From positions 62,001 through 126,000 of the forward strand of contig CAWJEE010000009.1 in assembly GCA_963841815.1 (NCBI GenBank): DNA of 64,000 nt. Direction: 5' to 3'. Positions 15,844-25,394 of the stretch are shown here, piece after piece (positions within the stretch are counted from its first letter, which is position 1; each line of letters opens with the position of its first letter). The notes beneath the pieces were generated by a model. The model had not been told where the DNA came from. It saw only the letters and a list, made by a program, of their open reading frames with translations, and searched no databases. The DNA is from JAOUJD01 sp963841815 (GTDB lineage Bacteria; Pseudomonadota; Gammaproteobacteria; Burkholderiales; Burkholderiaceae_F). A program made the position numbers and the translations under genes.

Positions 15844-18651
15844 ATGCGAGACCCGTTGCTGGACAGTGCGTTGCACGCGGCGCTGCGCGCGCGGCTGCCG
15901 GCTGCCCGCGTCATCACCGATCCGCTGCGCCTGCTCGCCTATGGGACCGATGCGAGCTTCTATCGCCTGGTCCCGCGCGCCGTGGTCGTGGTCGATGACG
16001 AACGCGAGGTGCAGGGCGTGCTGGCGGCCTGTGCGGCCATGCATGCGCCGCTGACCTTTCGCGCGGCGGGCACGAGCCTGTCCGGCCAGGCGATCTCCGA
16101 CTCGGTGCTGGTGCTGCTCGGCGAAGGGTTCCGCCGGATCGACGTGCGCGATGGCGGCGCGACCATCCGGCTCGGGCCCGCCGTCATCGGCGCGCACGCC
16201 AATCGCGCGCTGGCGCCGCTCGGCCGCAAGATCGGCCCGGACCCGGCGTCGATCGACGCCGCGAAGATCGGCGGGATCGCGGCCAACAACGCCAGCGGCA
16301 TGTGCTGCGGCACGCGGGAGAACAGCTATCACACGCTGGCCGGCGTTCGGGTGATGCTGGCCGACGGCGCGGTGCTGGACACCGAGGACGCGGCGAGCGT
16401 GGCGGCGTTCCGCGCTTCGCACGCCGACCTGCTGCAGGGCCTGACCGCGCTCGCGCGGCGCACGAAGGACGATGCCGCGCTCGCCGCGCGCATCCGGCAC
16501 AAGTACCGGATGAAGAACACCACGGGCTACGGGCTCAACGCGCTGGTCGACTTCGACGATCCGGCGCAGATCCTCGCGCACCTGATGATCGGCTCCGAAG
16601 GCACGCTCGGGTTCCTGTCGTCGATCACCTACCGCACGGTGCCGGACCACGCCGACAAGGCGGCGGCGCTGATCCTGTTCGACGACCTGCGCACCGCGTG
16701 CACGGCGGTCACGGCGATGAAGACCACGCCGGTCGCCGCCGTCGAGCTGATGGACCGCGCCGCACTCGCGTCGGTCGAGACGAAGCCCGGCATGCCGGAC
16801 GGACTGTCGGCGCTCGGAACGCGCGCGGCCGCGCTGCTCGTCGAGACGCGCGCCGACGACGACGCGGGCGTGAGTCAGAACATCGAGGCCATCCTCGCGG
16901 CGCTCGCCGCGCTGCCGACCGCCACGCCGATCCGCTTCACGCGCGAAGCCGGCGAGATCGCGCAGCTGTGGAAGGTGCGCAAGGGGACGTTCCCGTCGGT
17001 CGGCGCGGTACGCGCCAACGGCACCACCGTCATCATCGAGGACGTCGCCTTCCCGGTCGACCGGCTCGCCGACGCGACGCTCGACCTGCAGGCGCTGCTG
17101 CACGAGCACGGCTACCGCGAGGCCATCATCTTCGGCCACGCGCTCGAGGGCAACCTGCACTTCGTGTTCACGCAGGACTTCGGCTCCACGGAGGAAGTGC
17201 AGCGCTACGGCCGCTTCATGGACGCGGTCGCCCAGCTCGTCGTCGGGCGCTACGACGGCGCGCTGAAGGCCGAACACGGCACCGGACGCAACATGGCGCC
17301 GTTCGTCGAACTCGAGTGGGGTGCGGCCGGCAGCGCGCTGATGCGCGAGATCAAGCAGCTCTTCGATCCGCGCGGGCTGCTCAATCCCGGCGTGATCCTG
17401 ACCGACGACCCCGAGGCGCACCTCAAGCACCTGAAGCCGCTGCCGCCCGCACACGCGCTCGTCGACAAGTGCATCGAGTGCGGCTTCTGCGAACCGATGT
17501 GCCCGTCGGCCGGCCTCACGCTGTCGCCGCGCCAGCGCATCACCAGCTGGCGCGAGATCACGCGGCGCGGCGCCGCCGGCGAGGCGGATGGAGAACTGCG
17601 CTCGCTCTACGACTACGCCGGCATCGACACCTGCGCCGCGTGCGGGCTGTGCGCGACGGTGTGCCCGGTCGGCATCGAGACCGGCAAGCTGATCAAGTCG
17701 CTGCGCGGCGAGCAGGTCGGCCCGCTCGCGGCGCGCATCGGCGCGAGCGTGGGCCGGCAGTACGGCGCGACGACGCAGGCCGTGCGTCTGGGGCTGAACG
17801 TGGCCGACGCGATGCACCGCGTCCTCGGGACTTCAGTGATGTCGGCGCTCACCGGCGGCGCGCGCCGGCTTTCCGGCAATCGCGTCCCGCAGTGGACGCC
17901 GTCGATGCCGCGCGGCTCGCACTGGAAACCTCAACCGCAGGCGAACGGCCGCGAGCGCGTCGTCTACTTTCCGAGCTGCGCGTCGCGGTCGATGGGACCG
18001 GCCCGCGGCGACGACGTCGACGATCTCCCCGCGGTGACGGAGCGCGTGCTGCGCCGGGCCGGCTACGACGTCGTCTATCCGCCGGGGCTGGACGCCCAGT
18101 GCTGCGGCCAGCCGTTCGACAGCAAGGGACACGCGGCGACCGCAGACGCGAAGGCACAAGAGCTCGAGGATGCGCTGCGCGCGGCGAGCGAAGGCGGCCG
18201 CCTGCCGATCGTGTTCGACACCAGCCCGTGCGCCTACCGGATGAAACAGGCGCTGCAGGAGCGGCTGCCGGTGTTCGACCTCGCCGAGTTCCTGCACGAC
18301 CACGTGCTGCCGCGGCTGACGATCCGGCGGGCCGACGCGCCGGTGGCCGTGCATCCGGTCTGCAGCATTCGCAAGATGGGCCTGGAGTCGAAGCTCGAGG
18401 CCGTCGCCAGGTCCTGCTCCAGCGGAGTGACCGTGCCGGCCGACGTGACCTGCTGCGGCTGGGCGGGCGACCGCGGCTTCACCTTCCCCGAACTGAATGC
18501 GCACGCGCTGCGCGCGCTGCCGGGTTCACTGCCCGCCGGCTGCACCGCGGGCTACTCGACGAGCCGCACCTGCGAGATCGGGCTGAGCGAGCACGCGGGC
18601 GTGCACTACCGCTCGATCGTGTACCTCGTCGACGCCTGCAGCGCCGGCTGA
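15844..18651 (+). CDS. FAD-linked oxidase fused to Fe-S/CCG domain (D-lactate dehydrogenase type)
   Basis: A 935-residue fusion. The N-terminal FAD-binding domain (residues about 35-270; TFRAAGTSLSGQA, GGIAANNASGMCCGT) and FAD-oxidase C domain (to about 530, ending HGTGRNMAPFVE) resemble GlcD or Dld. Two 4Fe-4S motifs follow (CIECGFCEPMCPS and CAACGLCATVCPV). Two CCG-type domains end the protein (DAQCCGQPFDSKG, DVTCCGWAGDRG). Such fusions oxidise D-lactate or other 2-hydroxyacids and pass electrons to the quinone pool. The ATG at 15844 follows a GAGGAC ribosome-binding site. It is divergent from the GMC gene and intact. Confidence 0.87.
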   Translation: MRDPLLDSALHAALRARLPAARVITDPLRLLAYGTDASFYRLVPRAVVVVDDEREVQGVLAACAAMHAPLTFRAAGTSLSGQAISDSVLVLLGEGFRRIDVRDGGATIRLGPAVIGAHANRALAPLGRKIGPDPASIDAAKIGGIAANNASGMCCGTRENSYHTLAGVRVMLADGAVLDTEDAASVAAFRASHADLLQGLTALARRTKDDAALAARIRHKYRMKNTTGYGLNALVDFDDPAQILAHLMIGSEGTLGFLSSITYRTVPDHADKAAALILFDDLRTACTAVTAMKTTPVAAVELMDRAALASVETKPGMPDGLSALGTRAAALLVETRADDDAGVSQNIEAILAALAALPTATPIRFTREAGEIAQLWKVRKGTFPSVGAVRANGTTVIIEDVAFPVDRLADATLDLQALLHEHGYREAIIFGHALEGNLHFVFTQDFGSTEEVQRYGRFMDAVAQLVVGRYDGALKAEHGTGRNMAPFVELEWGAAGSALMREIKQLFDPRGLLNPGVILTDDPEAHLKHLKPLPPAHALVDKCIECGFCEPMCPSAGLTLSPRQRITSWREITRRGAAGEADGELRSLYDYAGIDTCAACGLCATVCPVGIETGKLIKSLRGEQVGPLAARIGASVGRQYGATTQAVRLGLNVADAMHRVLGTSVMSALTGGARRLSGNRVPQWTPSMPRGSHWKPQPQANGRERVVYFPSCASRSMGPARGDDVDDLPAVTERVLRRAGYDVVYPPGLDAQCCGQPFDSKGHAATADAKAQELEDALRAASEGGRLPIVFDTSPCAYRMKQALQERLPVFDLAEFLHDHVLPRLTIRRADAPVAVHPVCSIRKMGLESKLEAVARSCSSGVTVPADVTCCGWAGDRGFTFPELNAHALRALPGSLPAGCTAGYSTSRTCEIGLSEHAGVHYRSIVYLVDACSAG

Positions 18652-19281
18652 TCAGTTCGTCGCGGCCGGACGGCGCGCGATCAGCGTCGCGAATCGCTTG
18701 ATCGTCCCGGGCTCCGGCGCGTCGAAGTCCTCGATGCGGTGATCGAGCACGATCCACCCGGCGAAGCGCGTCAGCAGCGCGTCGCGCGGGAACAGGCAGT
18801 ACGCGTTCTCGTCGAACATCTTCATGAACGTCGTGCCCTCGACAAGGACGTTGAGCACGCACACGCCGCCGGGCCGAACCGCATGCTCGATCTCGTCCAT
18901 CACGCGCCTCGCCACGGCGCAGTCGAGGAACATCAGCAGCCCGATCGACACCACGGAGTCGTAGGTGCCCGCCGCGGTCCAGTCGGACAGGTCCGCCCAG
19001 CCGGCCCGCAGCGGCAGCGACCGGCTCGCCGCGCGCCGGCGCAGGTCGTCGACGGCGCGATTGCAGGCGTCGAGCGCGAGCACCGGATGGCCGCGCTCGG
19101 CCGCCGCGATGGCGAGGTTGCCGAGGCCGCAACCGAGATCGAGGACGTCGCCTTCGAGGAACGCGAGTGCCCGCTCCTCGAACACATTCAGCCGGTAGTC
19201 CGCGGCATCGATCTGCCGGTCGAACTGGTCCGAGAAGAAGTCGATCGCCTTGTTGCCCGCATGTGCCGGTCGGTCGCTCAT
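18652..19281 (-). CDS. SAM-dependent methyltransferase, TehB-like
   Basis: A 209-residue cytoplasmic methyltransferase. Motif I is VLDLGCGLGNLAIAAAERG, near residues 46-64; LALDACNRAVDDL follows as the acidic second strand and YDSVVSIGLLMFLD as motif II. It resembles the tellurite-resistance TehB group, often annotated simply as class I methyltransferase. The ATG at 19281 (MSDRPAHAGNKA) follows a GGAGGA sequence. It ends one base after the convergent flavoprotein gene. Its position between arsenic gene arms hints at metalloid methylation, but it lacks the Cys set of ArsM. Confidence 0.78.
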   Translation of the reverse strand: MSDRPAHAGNKAIDFFSDQFDRQIDAADYRLNVFEERALAFLEGDVLDLGCGLGNLAIAAAERGHPVLALDACNRAVDDLRRRAASRSLPLRAGWADLSDWTAAGTYDSVVSIGLLMFLDCAVARRVMDEIEHAVRPGGVCVLNVLVEGTTFMKMFDENAYCLFPRDALLTRFAGWIVLDHRIEDFDAPEPGTIKRFATLIARRPAATN

Positions 19282-19474
19282 GTGCTCCTCCGGGATTCGT
19301 CGCTGCGGCAGCTGTCGCTGCCACACCGTGTCGAACTTTAGCCCTCGATGGCGGTCCGGTGCGTGTGACGCATGTCCCATTCGCCCACGCGAATCCGCCC
19401 CCGTTTGACGCCGGACGCAACGGCCAACGCGAGCCGGCCTAGCCTGATCTCACAACGAGTTGGTTTGTATCCGG

Positions 19475-20935
19475 ATGGAACTGCTGCTGAACCTGCTGAC
19501 CGGAGGCACCGGCAACCTCGCCGCCTACCTGGCGGCGCACGTGTTGCTCTGCCTGTTCCCCGCCTTCTTCATCGCCGGGGCGATGTCGGCGCTGATCCCG
19601 AAGCCGAGCATCACCCGCTGGCTCGGTCGCAACACCTCGCCAGCGGTCGCGTATCCGGCCGCGGCCGCGGCAGGCTCGTTGCTCGCCGTGTGTTCCTGCA
19701 CGATCGTGCCGCTGTTCGCCGGAATCCACCGCAAGGGAGCGGGCCTCGGTCCGGCGATCACGTTCCTGTTCTTCGCGCCCGCCGGCAACGTGCTGGCGCT
19801 GTCCTACACCGGCACGATCCTCGGCGCCGAGTTCGCGCTGGCGCGCTTCGTGCTGTGCCTGCTGTTCGGCGTCGGCATCGGCCTGCTGATGGCGCTGATC
19901 TTCTGGCGCGATGACGCGGACCACGACGCGCAGACCGACGGCCTGTTCGCCGGCCAGGCGAGCCTGGGCGTCGCGGCGGGCGGCGTGCTGCTGTCGTTGC
20001 TCGCGCTGCTGCTCGCCGGCACGCTGAAGCTCGAACCGCTGACGGCAACGCTGGCCGCGGCCAGACTCCCGCTCCCATGGGCCGAGGCGTGGCAGGCGCA
20101 ACTGTTCGAATGGGTCCCATTCGACGCCGCGAAGGGCGAGGAAGGCGTCAGCGTGCAGGGTTCGCTGCTGATCGCGCTGCTGTTCCTGATCGGCATCTCC
20201 GCGTGGAAAGGCCTCGAGAACATCACGGAAGGGGCGAACCGGTGGACGTGGATCGCGCTCGTGCTGGCCGCCGTCACGCTGCTCGTCGCGACGCTGCGGC
20301 TGGTGCCGCACGCGGACGGCCTGAACGTCGAACTGACCGGACGCGTCGTCGCCGTCGGCGCGGCGCTGGGCGCCTTGCTGCACTTCGCGCGCAGGCTGCC
20401 GGCGGACGACTGGCACGCCTGGCTGTGGGAGACGTGGCGGTTCGTCCGGCAGATCTTCCCGCTGCTCGTGATCGGCGTGTTCGTCGTCGGCGTGATCCGG
20501 CAACTGATCCAGCCCGAGTGGATCCAGGCGCTCGCCGGCCGCAACGACGTCGTCGCCAATGCGGTGGCGGTGACGTTCGGCGTCTTCATGTACTTCCCCA
20601 CGCTGGTCGAGGTGCCGGTCGCGCGGATGTTCCTCGACCTCGGGATGCACAAGGGGCCGCTGCTGGCCTACCTGATGGCCGATCCGGAACTGAGCCTGCA
20701 GAGCGTGCTGATGATCGCCGCGGTCATCGGGCGCGCGAAGGCGTTCGCCTACGTCGCATTGGTCGCGCTGTTCAGCATCACGGCAGGCCTGCTGTACGGC
20801 GCGTGGGTCGATGGCGCGCGGATCGGCCCGATCGCGCTCGGCCTGTCCGGCTTCGTCGCCCTGCTCGCGATCGTTCTCGCGTTGCTGCATGCGCGACGGT
20901 CGCGCTCCATTCCACTGAAAGGAAAGCACGCATGA
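19475..20935 (+). CDS. ArsP/YraQ-type permease (DUF318), putative organoarsenical exporter
   Basis: A 486-residue integral membrane protein with about ten hydrophobic segments. It shows SLLAVCSCTIVPLFAGIHRK, the CSCT motif of ArsP/YraQ permeases; in ArsP the paired cysteines help extrude trivalent methyl and aromatic arsenicals. Other conserved stretches are FFAPAGNVLALSYTG and FGVFMYFPTLVEVPVARMF. The ATG at 19475 is chosen over an upstream TTG. The stop overlaps the next ATG (ATGA) for a small thioredoxin, a common partner of these permeases. The arsM gene nearby supports an organoarsenical substrate. Confidence 0.82.
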   Translation: MELLLNLLTGGTGNLAAYLAAHVLLCLFPAFFIAGAMSALIPKPSITRWLGRNTSPAVAYPAAAAAGSLLAVCSCTIVPLFAGIHRKGAGLGPAITFLFFAPAGNVLALSYTGTILGAEFALARFVLCLLFGVGIGLLMALIFWRDDADHDAQTDGLFAGQASLGVAAGGVLLSLLALLLAGTLKLEPLTATLAAARLPLPWAEAWQAQLFEWVPFDAAKGEEGVSVQGSLLIALLFLIGISAWKGLENITEGANRWTWIALVLAAVTLLVATLRLVPHADGLNVELTGRVVAVGAALGALLHFARRLPADDWHAWLWETWRFVRQIFPLLVIGVFVVGVIRQLIQPEWIQALAGRNDVVANAVAVTFGVFMYFPTLVEVPVARMFLDLGMHKGPLLAYLMADPELSLQSVLMIAAVIGRAKAFAYVALVALFSITAGLLYGAWVDGARIGPIALGLSGFVALLAIVLALLHARRSRSIPLKGKHA

Positions 20936-21168
20936 CCACCGTGAAGATCCTCGGCACCGGCTGCCCCAACTGCCGCCGCCTGGAAGCGGTCGCGCGCGAG
21001 GCGGCCGCCAGCGCAGGAGTCGACGCCGAGTTCGTGAAGGTCACGAACATCGACGAGATCCTCGCGCACGACGTGTTCGCCACGCCGGGCCTCGTCATCG
21101 ACGACAAGGTCGTCAGCACCGGGCGCATTCCGACGGCGGCCGAGATCCGGAAGTGGCTTGGAAGCTGA
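20932..21168 (+). CDS. Small thioredoxin-like protein (redox-active disulfide protein 2 type)
   Basis: A 78-residue protein of the thioredoxin_3 group. The active site GCPNC lies at residues about 10-14, and a cis-Pro follows in FATPGLVIDDKVVSTG. The lack of a signal peptide indicates the cytoplasm. It is translationally coupled to the permease by ATGA. Such proteins often accompany YraQ/ArsP permeases and are presumed to keep permease or substrate thiols reduced; this is inference. The end overlaps the possible TTG start of the next frame. Confidence 0.88.
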   Translation: MTTVKILGTGCPNCRRLEAVAREAAASAGVDAEFVKVTNIDEILAHDVFATPGLVIDDKVVSTGRIPTAAEIRKWLGS

Positions 21169-21583
21169 GGAGACCTCCATACTCGCCGGCCTGACGGAAC
21201 GCCAGGAGAAGCTCTACGCGGACTTCTACAACTCGACCAAGGACAACGAGCACCTGAGCCGCAGGGAAGCTCTGCTCGTCGGACTTGCGGCCGCGATGGC
21301 CGTCAACTGCATACCCTGCCAGCGGTTCTGCCTCCTCGAAAACCGCAATGCCGGTGTCTCTAAGGACGATGTGTGCGAAGTCCTCGCGAAGGTGATGGCC
21401 TTGTCGGCCGGACAGAAGCGGCTGCAGCTCCAGGAAGTGCTGGACCGCTTCAAGATCGACCTGTCGTTGTTTCCCGGCCCTGCCGGTCCCTGGCGCGCCT
21501 CTGATCGAACAAGGCGTTCCGTCAACTCCAAGAGGGGCGCGATGGCCCGCCCCGGACGAGACGGAGCCCGTTCCCGCGCTTGA
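21158..21583 (+). CDS. Carboxymuconolactone decarboxylase/AhpD-like protein
   Basis: The conserved part (SILAGLTERQEKLYADFYN through LQLQEVLDRFKIDLSLF) is about 100 residues with an AhpD-type CIPC redox motif after AAAMAVN. No good ATG exists; the TTG at 21158 overlaps the previous gene. A GGAGACCTCC sequence precedes an ATA triplet at about 21180, where an ATG would be expected. The tail beyond residue 110 looks non-conserved, so a frameshift near 21490 is possible. Peroxidase-type thiol chemistry is suggested by the motif and the redox neighbours. Confidence 0.7.
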   Translation: MEAEETSILAGLTERQEKLYADFYNSTKDNEHLSRREALLVGLAAAMAVNCIPCQRFCLLENRNAGVSKDDVCEVLAKVMALSAGQKRLQLQEVLDRFKIDLSLFPGPAGPWRASDRTRRSVNSKRGAMARPGRDGARSRA

Positions 21584-21667
21584 CGTTAACGGTGGTCAAG
21601 GAGGACGCAGGCCACAGGGGAAATCCCGATCGACGCTGTCGAGGTGCGTGCGGACAGTGGCGGTCCA

Positions 21668-22105
21668 ATGAACTCGAACACGCAGGCGACGGACTCGGCC
21701 TGGGCGCTGGTCTTCGCCGGCTGGGTCATTGCGACGGCATCGACGCTCGGCGCGCTGTTCTTCAGCGAGGTGCTGGAACTGCCTCCCTGCGTGCTGTGCT
21801 GGTACCAGCGGATCTTCATGTTCCCGCTGGTGCTGCTGCTGCCGGTCGGGCTCTTCCCGTTCGACCCCAGGGTCGTTCGCTACGCGCTGCCGTTGTCGCT
21901 GCCCGGCACGGCCGTCGCGGTGTTCCATGTACTTCTGGTGGCAGGCGTCGTTCCGGAAGCCGTCACACCGTGTTCGCGCGGCGTGCCGTGCTCCGAGACG
22001 CAGATCGAGTGGTTCGGCTTCGTCTCGATCCCCCTGCTCTCCGCGGTGGCCTTCACGCTCGTGACGCTGCTGCTCATCGTTGCGCACTTCAGGACAAGCA
22101 AATGA
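21668..22105 (+). CDS. DsbB-like disulfide bond formation protein
   Basis: A 145-residue, four-helix membrane protein. The first periplasmic pair is PPCVLCWYQR (CxxC), matching the quinone-linked DsbB cysteines. The second pair is in TPCSRGVPCSE between helices 3 and 4. It should oxidise a DsbA-like partner, whose gene follows with an ATGA overlap at 22102. The ATG at 21668 (MNSNTQATDS) places helix 1 correctly; upstream codons add only charged residues. Short BdbC-like variants of this size commonly pair with thioredoxin-fold proteins. Confidence 0.88.
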   Translation: MNSNTQATDSAWALVFAGWVIATASTLGALFFSEVLELPPCVLCWYQRIFMFPLVLLLPVGLFPFDPRVVRYALPLSLPGTAVAVFHVLLVAGVVPEAVTPCSRGVPCSETQIEWFGFVSIPLLSAVAFTLVTLLLIVAHFRTSK

Positions 22106-22745
22106 AGCGAAGCACGGTTTTCGTCATTTCGCTGGTGGTGCTGGTCGGCCTGTTCCTCCTGGCCACCCTGGTCTACAAGGGCGGCAAGGACGGGCCGGCG
22201 CAAGGCGGACCAGGCGCTGCTGGTGCGCATGCACGCGCAGACGCTCGGCCCCGCCGAAGCGAAGGTGCACATCGTCGAGTTCCTCGACCCCGCGTGCGAG
22301 GCGTGCCGGGCGTTCTACCCGTTCGTCAAGCAGCTGATGGCGGCGAACCCCGGGAAGATCAAGCTGACGACGCGCCACGTCGGTTTCCACAAGGGAGCCG
22401 ACCCGGTCGTCAAGGTGCTCGAGGCCTCGAAGAAGCAAGGCAAGTACTGGCCGACGCTGGAAGCGGTGCTGGCGTCACAGCCGCAGTGGGCCATCAATCA
22501 CGAAGCCCGCGTCGGATCTGCTGTGGAGCCACCTCGAGGGCGTGGGGCTGGACCTCGACCGCTTGCGCAGCGACATGAATGCCGAAGACGTCGAGCGCAA
22601 CGTGAAGCAGGACCGGGCCGATGCGAACGCCCTGAAGGTCGAGAAGACGCCCGAGTACTTCGTCAACGGACGTCGCATGGAGACGTTCGGCTACGAGCCG
22701 CTCAGGAAGCTCGTGCAGGACGAACTGGCGGCCAGCTATCCGTAG
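22102..22745 (+). CDS. DsbA/BdbD-like thiol-disulfide oxidoreductase (two frameshifts)
   Basis: About 213 residues. The ATG at 22102 begins MKRSTVFVISLVVLVGLFLL, a membrane anchor. The frame breaks near 22200 and again near 22510. Between them is the thioredoxin-like region HIVEFLDPACEACRAFYPFV, with CEAC as active site. The C-terminal part (LDLDRLRSDMNAEDVERNV, TPEYFVNGRRMETFGYEPL) contains the cis-Pro loop. It should be the periplasmic substrate-oxidising partner of the DsbB-like protein just upstream. Removing one base at each site restores the frame. Convergent with arsM. Confidence 0.85.
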
Positions 22746-22778
22746 CCGCCTCGGAGCGGCGTCGCGCGGACGCCAGTG

Positions 22779-23576
22779 TCAGGCGGCCGGCTTCACCGCT
22801 TCGATCGTCGCGGAAACCACGTAGTCGGTCACCGGCGTGCCCGGCGCCCACTCGCGGATGAACGACTTGCTCTCTTCCTTCGGCGCGATGCGCACGTCCT
22901 CGAAACCGAGCGCGTGCAGCATCTCGCCGAGTTCGGCGATCGGCGTCGCGCCGGCCATGCAGCCGGTGAGCAGCGCCATGTCTTCCCGGATGTGCGCCGG
23001 GATGTCGGCGAACGCGACCACGTCCGAGATCGCGAGCCGGCCGCCGGGCTTGAGCACGCGGAAGCACTCGGCGAACACGCGCGGCTTGTCGGGCGACAGG
23101 TTGATCACGCAGTTGGAGAGGATCACGTCGACCGACGCGGTCGGCGACCGGCAGGTGCTCGATCTCGCCGAGCCGGAACTCGACGTTCGCGTAGCCGCCC
23201 TGCTCCGCGTTGGCGCGCGCCTTCGACAGCATCGCCGGCGTCATGTCGACGCCGATCACGCGGCCGGTCGCGCCGACCTGCCGCGGCCGCGAGGAAGCAG
23301 TCGAAGCCGCCGCCGCTGCCGAGGTCGAGCACGGTCTCGCCGGGCTTCAGCGCGGCGATCGCCTGCGGGTTGCCGCAGCCGAGGCCCAGGTTGGCGCCGT
23401 CGGGCACCGCGGCCGTCTCGTCCGCCGAGTAGCCGAGCGCCTGCGAGACCGCCTCGGGGCTGCTCGTGCCGCAGCACGACGGGCTGCTGCTGCAGCACGC
23501 GTCGCTGCTTTCGGCCACGCGGCTGTACTGCTGCCGGACGAGTCTGCCGGACCTGGTCGCGCCTGACGTCACTCAT
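22779..23576 (-). CDS. arsM: Arsenite S-adenosylmethionine methyltransferase (three frameshifts)
   Basis: About 265 residues. ArsM methylates As(III) stepwise to volatile or exportable species. The N-terminus (RQQYSRVAESSDACCSSSPSCCG) is Cys-rich, as in this family. Motif I is VLDLGSGGGFDCFLAA, followed by GVDMTPAMLSKARANA. ILSNCVINLSPDKPRVF and TGCMAGA carry the As-binding cysteines. Breaks near 23540, 23280 and 23130 are each cured by removing one base; the last gives VADASVDVILSNCV, the family consensus. The ATG at 23576 begins MSDVRRDQ. It lies tail-to-tail with the DsbA-like gene and 36 bases after the malic enzyme frame start region of the opposite neighbour. Confidence 0.9.
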
Positions 23577-23611
23577 CGCTTGCCTCCATCACGGCGGGCC
23601 GCAGCGCGCCT

Positions 23612-25257
23612 TCAAACGAACGGCCGGTACACCGGTTCGTACATGTTGGCACGGATGTCGGCCATCACGTCGGCCGGCCGCGGCTTGCCGGCCAGGCCGC
23701 GGTTATAGACGACCTCCGCGACGTCCACCGCGATGCGCGCCGACACTTCGCGCACGTTCTTCAGCGGCGGGTAGAGGCTGCCCTGCGCGAGGTCGGCCTC
23801 GGTGACCTGCGCGGCCAGCGAGCGCGCCGACGCGAGGAACATCTCGTCGGTCACGCGTCTGGCGTGAGCTGACGATCGCGCCGAGCCCGACGCCCGGGAA
23901 GATGTACGAGTTGTTGCCCTGGCGCGGCACGTGGTGCATGCCGTCGAAGTCGACCGGGTCGAACGGGCTGCCGGACGCGAAGAGCGCGCCGTCCTTCGGT
24001 GTAGCGATACGCCTGCTCGGCCGTGCACTCCGCCTTCGACGTCGGGTTCGACAGCGCGAAGACGATCGGCCGCGCGTTGATACGCGCCATCGCGCGCAGC
24101 ACCGGCTCGGTGAACGTGCCGGCCGTCGCCGCGACGCCGATGATCGCGGTCGGCTTCAGCTGCTCGATGGCCTGCAGGAAGTCCGCGACCGGCGCGTGCT
24201 CGTGCGCGTACGGCTTCTTGTGGTGGGCGAGTTCGCCGCGGCCCGCGACCACCAGGCCCTTGCTGTCGAACAGCCAGCTGCGCTTGCGCGCTTCCTCGGG
24301 CTTCACGCCCTCGGCGACCATCGCCGCCGTCGCGAGGTCGGCGATGCCGGTGGCCGCCTCGCCCGCGCCCATGAACAGGATCCGCTGGTCGGCCAGCTTC
24401 TGCTTCGTCACGCGCAGCGCGGAGAAGAGGCCCGCCACCGAGACCGCCGCGGTGCCCTGGATGTCGTCGTTGAAGCACGGCACGCGGTTGCGATAGCGCT
24501 CGAGCAGCGCGAACGCGTGGTGATTGGCGAAGTCCTCGAACTGCACCAGCACGCCGGGGAACACCTGCTGCGTGGCCATCACGAACTCGTCGACCAGCGC
24601 GTCGTACTCGGGGCCGTTCAGCCGCTTCTGCTTCAGGCCGAGGTACAGCGGGTCGTTCAGCATCGCCTCGTTGTTGGTGCCGACGTCGAGCAGGATCGGC
24701 AGGCAGCGCGTCGGGTCGATGCCGGCGCACGCGGTGTACAGCGCGAGCTTGCCGATCGGGATGCCCATGCCGTTGGTGCCGAGGTCGCCGAGCCCGAGGA
24801 TGCGCTCGCCGTCGGTGACGACGATGATCGCCGGAGTCGGGCACCGGCCAGTTGGCGCAGCACGCGCGCCACGCGGCCGCGATCGGCCGCCGTCACGTAC
24901 AGCCCGCGCGGGCGGCGGTAGATGTGGCCGAACTGCTGGCACGCGAGGCCGACGGTCGGCGTGTAGATGATCGGCATCATCTCGTCGATGTGGTCGATCA
25001 GCGACCTTGTAGAACAGCGTCTCGTTGCGGTCCTGCAGCGCCTCGAGCAGCACGTAGCGGTTCAGCGGCTCGCGCAGCTTGCGCAGGTTCTCGAGCACGC
25101 GCCCTACCTGCTCGGCCTGGCTCGCCACGTGCGGCGGCAGCAGTCCGCGCAGGCCCAGCTTGTCGCGCTCGACGTCGGTGAAGGCGGTGCCCTTGTTCAG
25201 GGCGGGATCGCGCAGAAGCGCGACGCCGGACAGGCCGGCGAGCGAAGCGGAGGCCAT
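23612..25257 (-). CDS. NAD-dependent malic enzyme (several frameshifts)
   Basis: About 545 residues; oxidative decarboxylation of malate to pyruvate. The N-terminal part (TAFTDVERDKLGLRGLLPP) and the nucleotide-fold motif (ILFMGAGEAATGIADL) are clear. The catalytic region includes VVTDGERILGLGDLGTNGMG and FNDDIQGTA. Breaks lie near 25005, 24848, 24835, 24000 and 23865; each is cured by one base, for example FYKVLIDHIDEMMP and TEGRALFASGSPF. The C-terminal end DVMADIRANMYEPVYRP is typical of the large SfcA-type subunit. NAD versus NADP preference is inferred from this subtype. Confidence 0.87.
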
Positions 25258-25394
25258 CTGTGTCTCCAGTCGTTATTCGGGATTTCGGGCGATTGTCTGG
25301 CCGCCAGCCCGACGGCCCTTGACCGCGCTCAACGGGGCGAACGTGCCCGCCGGCCGGAAACGAGCGATCTTGCGCTGGTCGGCCCCTGACAAGC

